Shown piece by piece: positions 21,065 to 21,194 of a stretch of 21,194 nucleotides of DNA. Positions within the stretch are counted from its first letter, which is position 1. The number at the start of each line of letters is the position of its first letter. The notes beneath the pieces are model-generated. The model did no database searches. It was not told the origin of the DNA and saw nothing but the letters and a program-made list of their open reading frames with translations. The stretch covers positions 1 to 21,194 of the forward strand of contig CAJOMY010000010.1 of NCBI GenBank assembly GCA_905235775.1, given 5' to 3'. The translations under genes and the position numbers were made by a program. This stretch comes from an uncultured Bacteroidales bacterium. Lineage in GTDB: Bacteria > Bacteroidota > Bacteroidia > Bacteroidales > UBA932.

Positions 21065-21076
21065 AACATACACACT

Positions 21077-21194
21077 ATGGAAAAGACGCAGATTGAAAAT
21101 TACCTTGCCCGTATAGAGAAGCTGGTGCTCATGACCGGCAAGGAGGTGCTGACAAGTGAGGAGGCCGCCCTCTATATGGGCATAAGCCGTGACC
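21077..21194 (+). CDS. Excisionase-like HTH protein, cut by window edge
   Basis: Only the first 39 residues are visible: MEKTQIENYLARIEKLVLM, then TGKEVLTSEEAALYMGISRD. A leading coiled helix of the type 'I-x-x-x-L-x-x-I-E-K-L' is followed by the first half of an excisionase/HTH_17 helix-turn-helix (LTSEEAALYMGISRD). This pattern is common in the small DNA-binding proteins of Bacteroidetes mobilizable islands and conjugative transposons. The stop lies beyond the window. It follows the 78-aa gene after 12 nt on the same strand. Confidence 0.7.
   Translation, partial: MEKTQIENYLARIEKLVLMTGKEVLTSEEAALYMGISRD

Larger units (their letters stand above)
18203..21194 (+). mobile_element. Left end of an integrated element downstream of mnmE
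   Basis: Directly after the intact mnmE stop the sequence changes from housekeeping genes to a repeat-dense region, a multi-HTH protein, a tyrosine recombinase, a terminator, a small predicted DNA-binding protein and an excisionase-like gene start. Base composition also drops relative to mnmE and lptD. The element continues past the window edge, so its cargo, its other end and its type (integrative, mobilizable or phage-like island) are not visible. The exact boundary is not proven because no second att copy is in the window. Confidence 0.65.

Overview
The window looks like a piece of chromosome from a GC-rich member of the Bacteroidales. The evidence is as follows. Bacteroidetes-type -7 promoter boxes (TAnnTTTG) sit in front of many genes. 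Rho carries a long disordered insert. There is a TGS-containing nucleoside kinase, a SusC-type plug-domain lipoprotein, and a C-terminal LptD family of the Bacteroidetes kind. The GC-rich coding sequence would fit an Alistipes-like or related lineage, but the sequence alone does not settle the genus.

Layout. Positions 1-250 hold no gene; they carry two strong hairpins and a perfect 11-bp tandem repeat, next to tRNA-Cys (251-324, minus). Then come a plug-only TonB-receptor-like lipoprotein overlapping a HAD phosphatase (399-1470), and a convergent ftsH-cdsA-psd operon with overlapping genes (4920-1480, minus: membrane protease and phospholipid synthesis). birA is divergent from ftsH. amiC, dnaA and rpe lie on the minus strand, with an AT-rich island between amiC and dnaA. 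lptD, rho and a nucleoside kinase follow on the plus strand. Eno (minus) and mnmE (plus) are divergent. Positions 399-18202 are almost wholly housekeeping: cell envelope (lptD, amiC, psd, cdsA, ftsH), replication (dnaA), transcription termination (rho), tRNA modification (mnmE) and central metabolism (eno, rpe, birA).

The chromosome changes character right after the intact 3' end of mnmE. Positions 18203-18525 hold a dense set of repeats: a perfect 48-bp tandem duplication, 12-bp inverted copies, a promoter embedded in an 8-bp-arm palindrome, and four 10-bp iterons. Behind them lie a 300-aa protein with four tandem helix-turn-helix modules and a tyrosine recombinase (3-nt gap), a terminator, a small predicted DNA-binding protein and the beginning of an excisionase-like gene cut off by the window edge. 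This is the left end of an integrated element. An 11-bp-period repeat related to the one in front of its integrase module also occurs at the far left of the window beside the 3' end of tRNA-Cys, which suggests a second, related integration site there.

The most interesting parts are the iteron/multi-HTH/recombinase module, the two related repeat signatures at the window edges, a candidate small RNA at 95-169, and two very compact back-to-back divergent promoters (ftsH/birA, amiC/lptD). All promoter and att-site calls are by eye.
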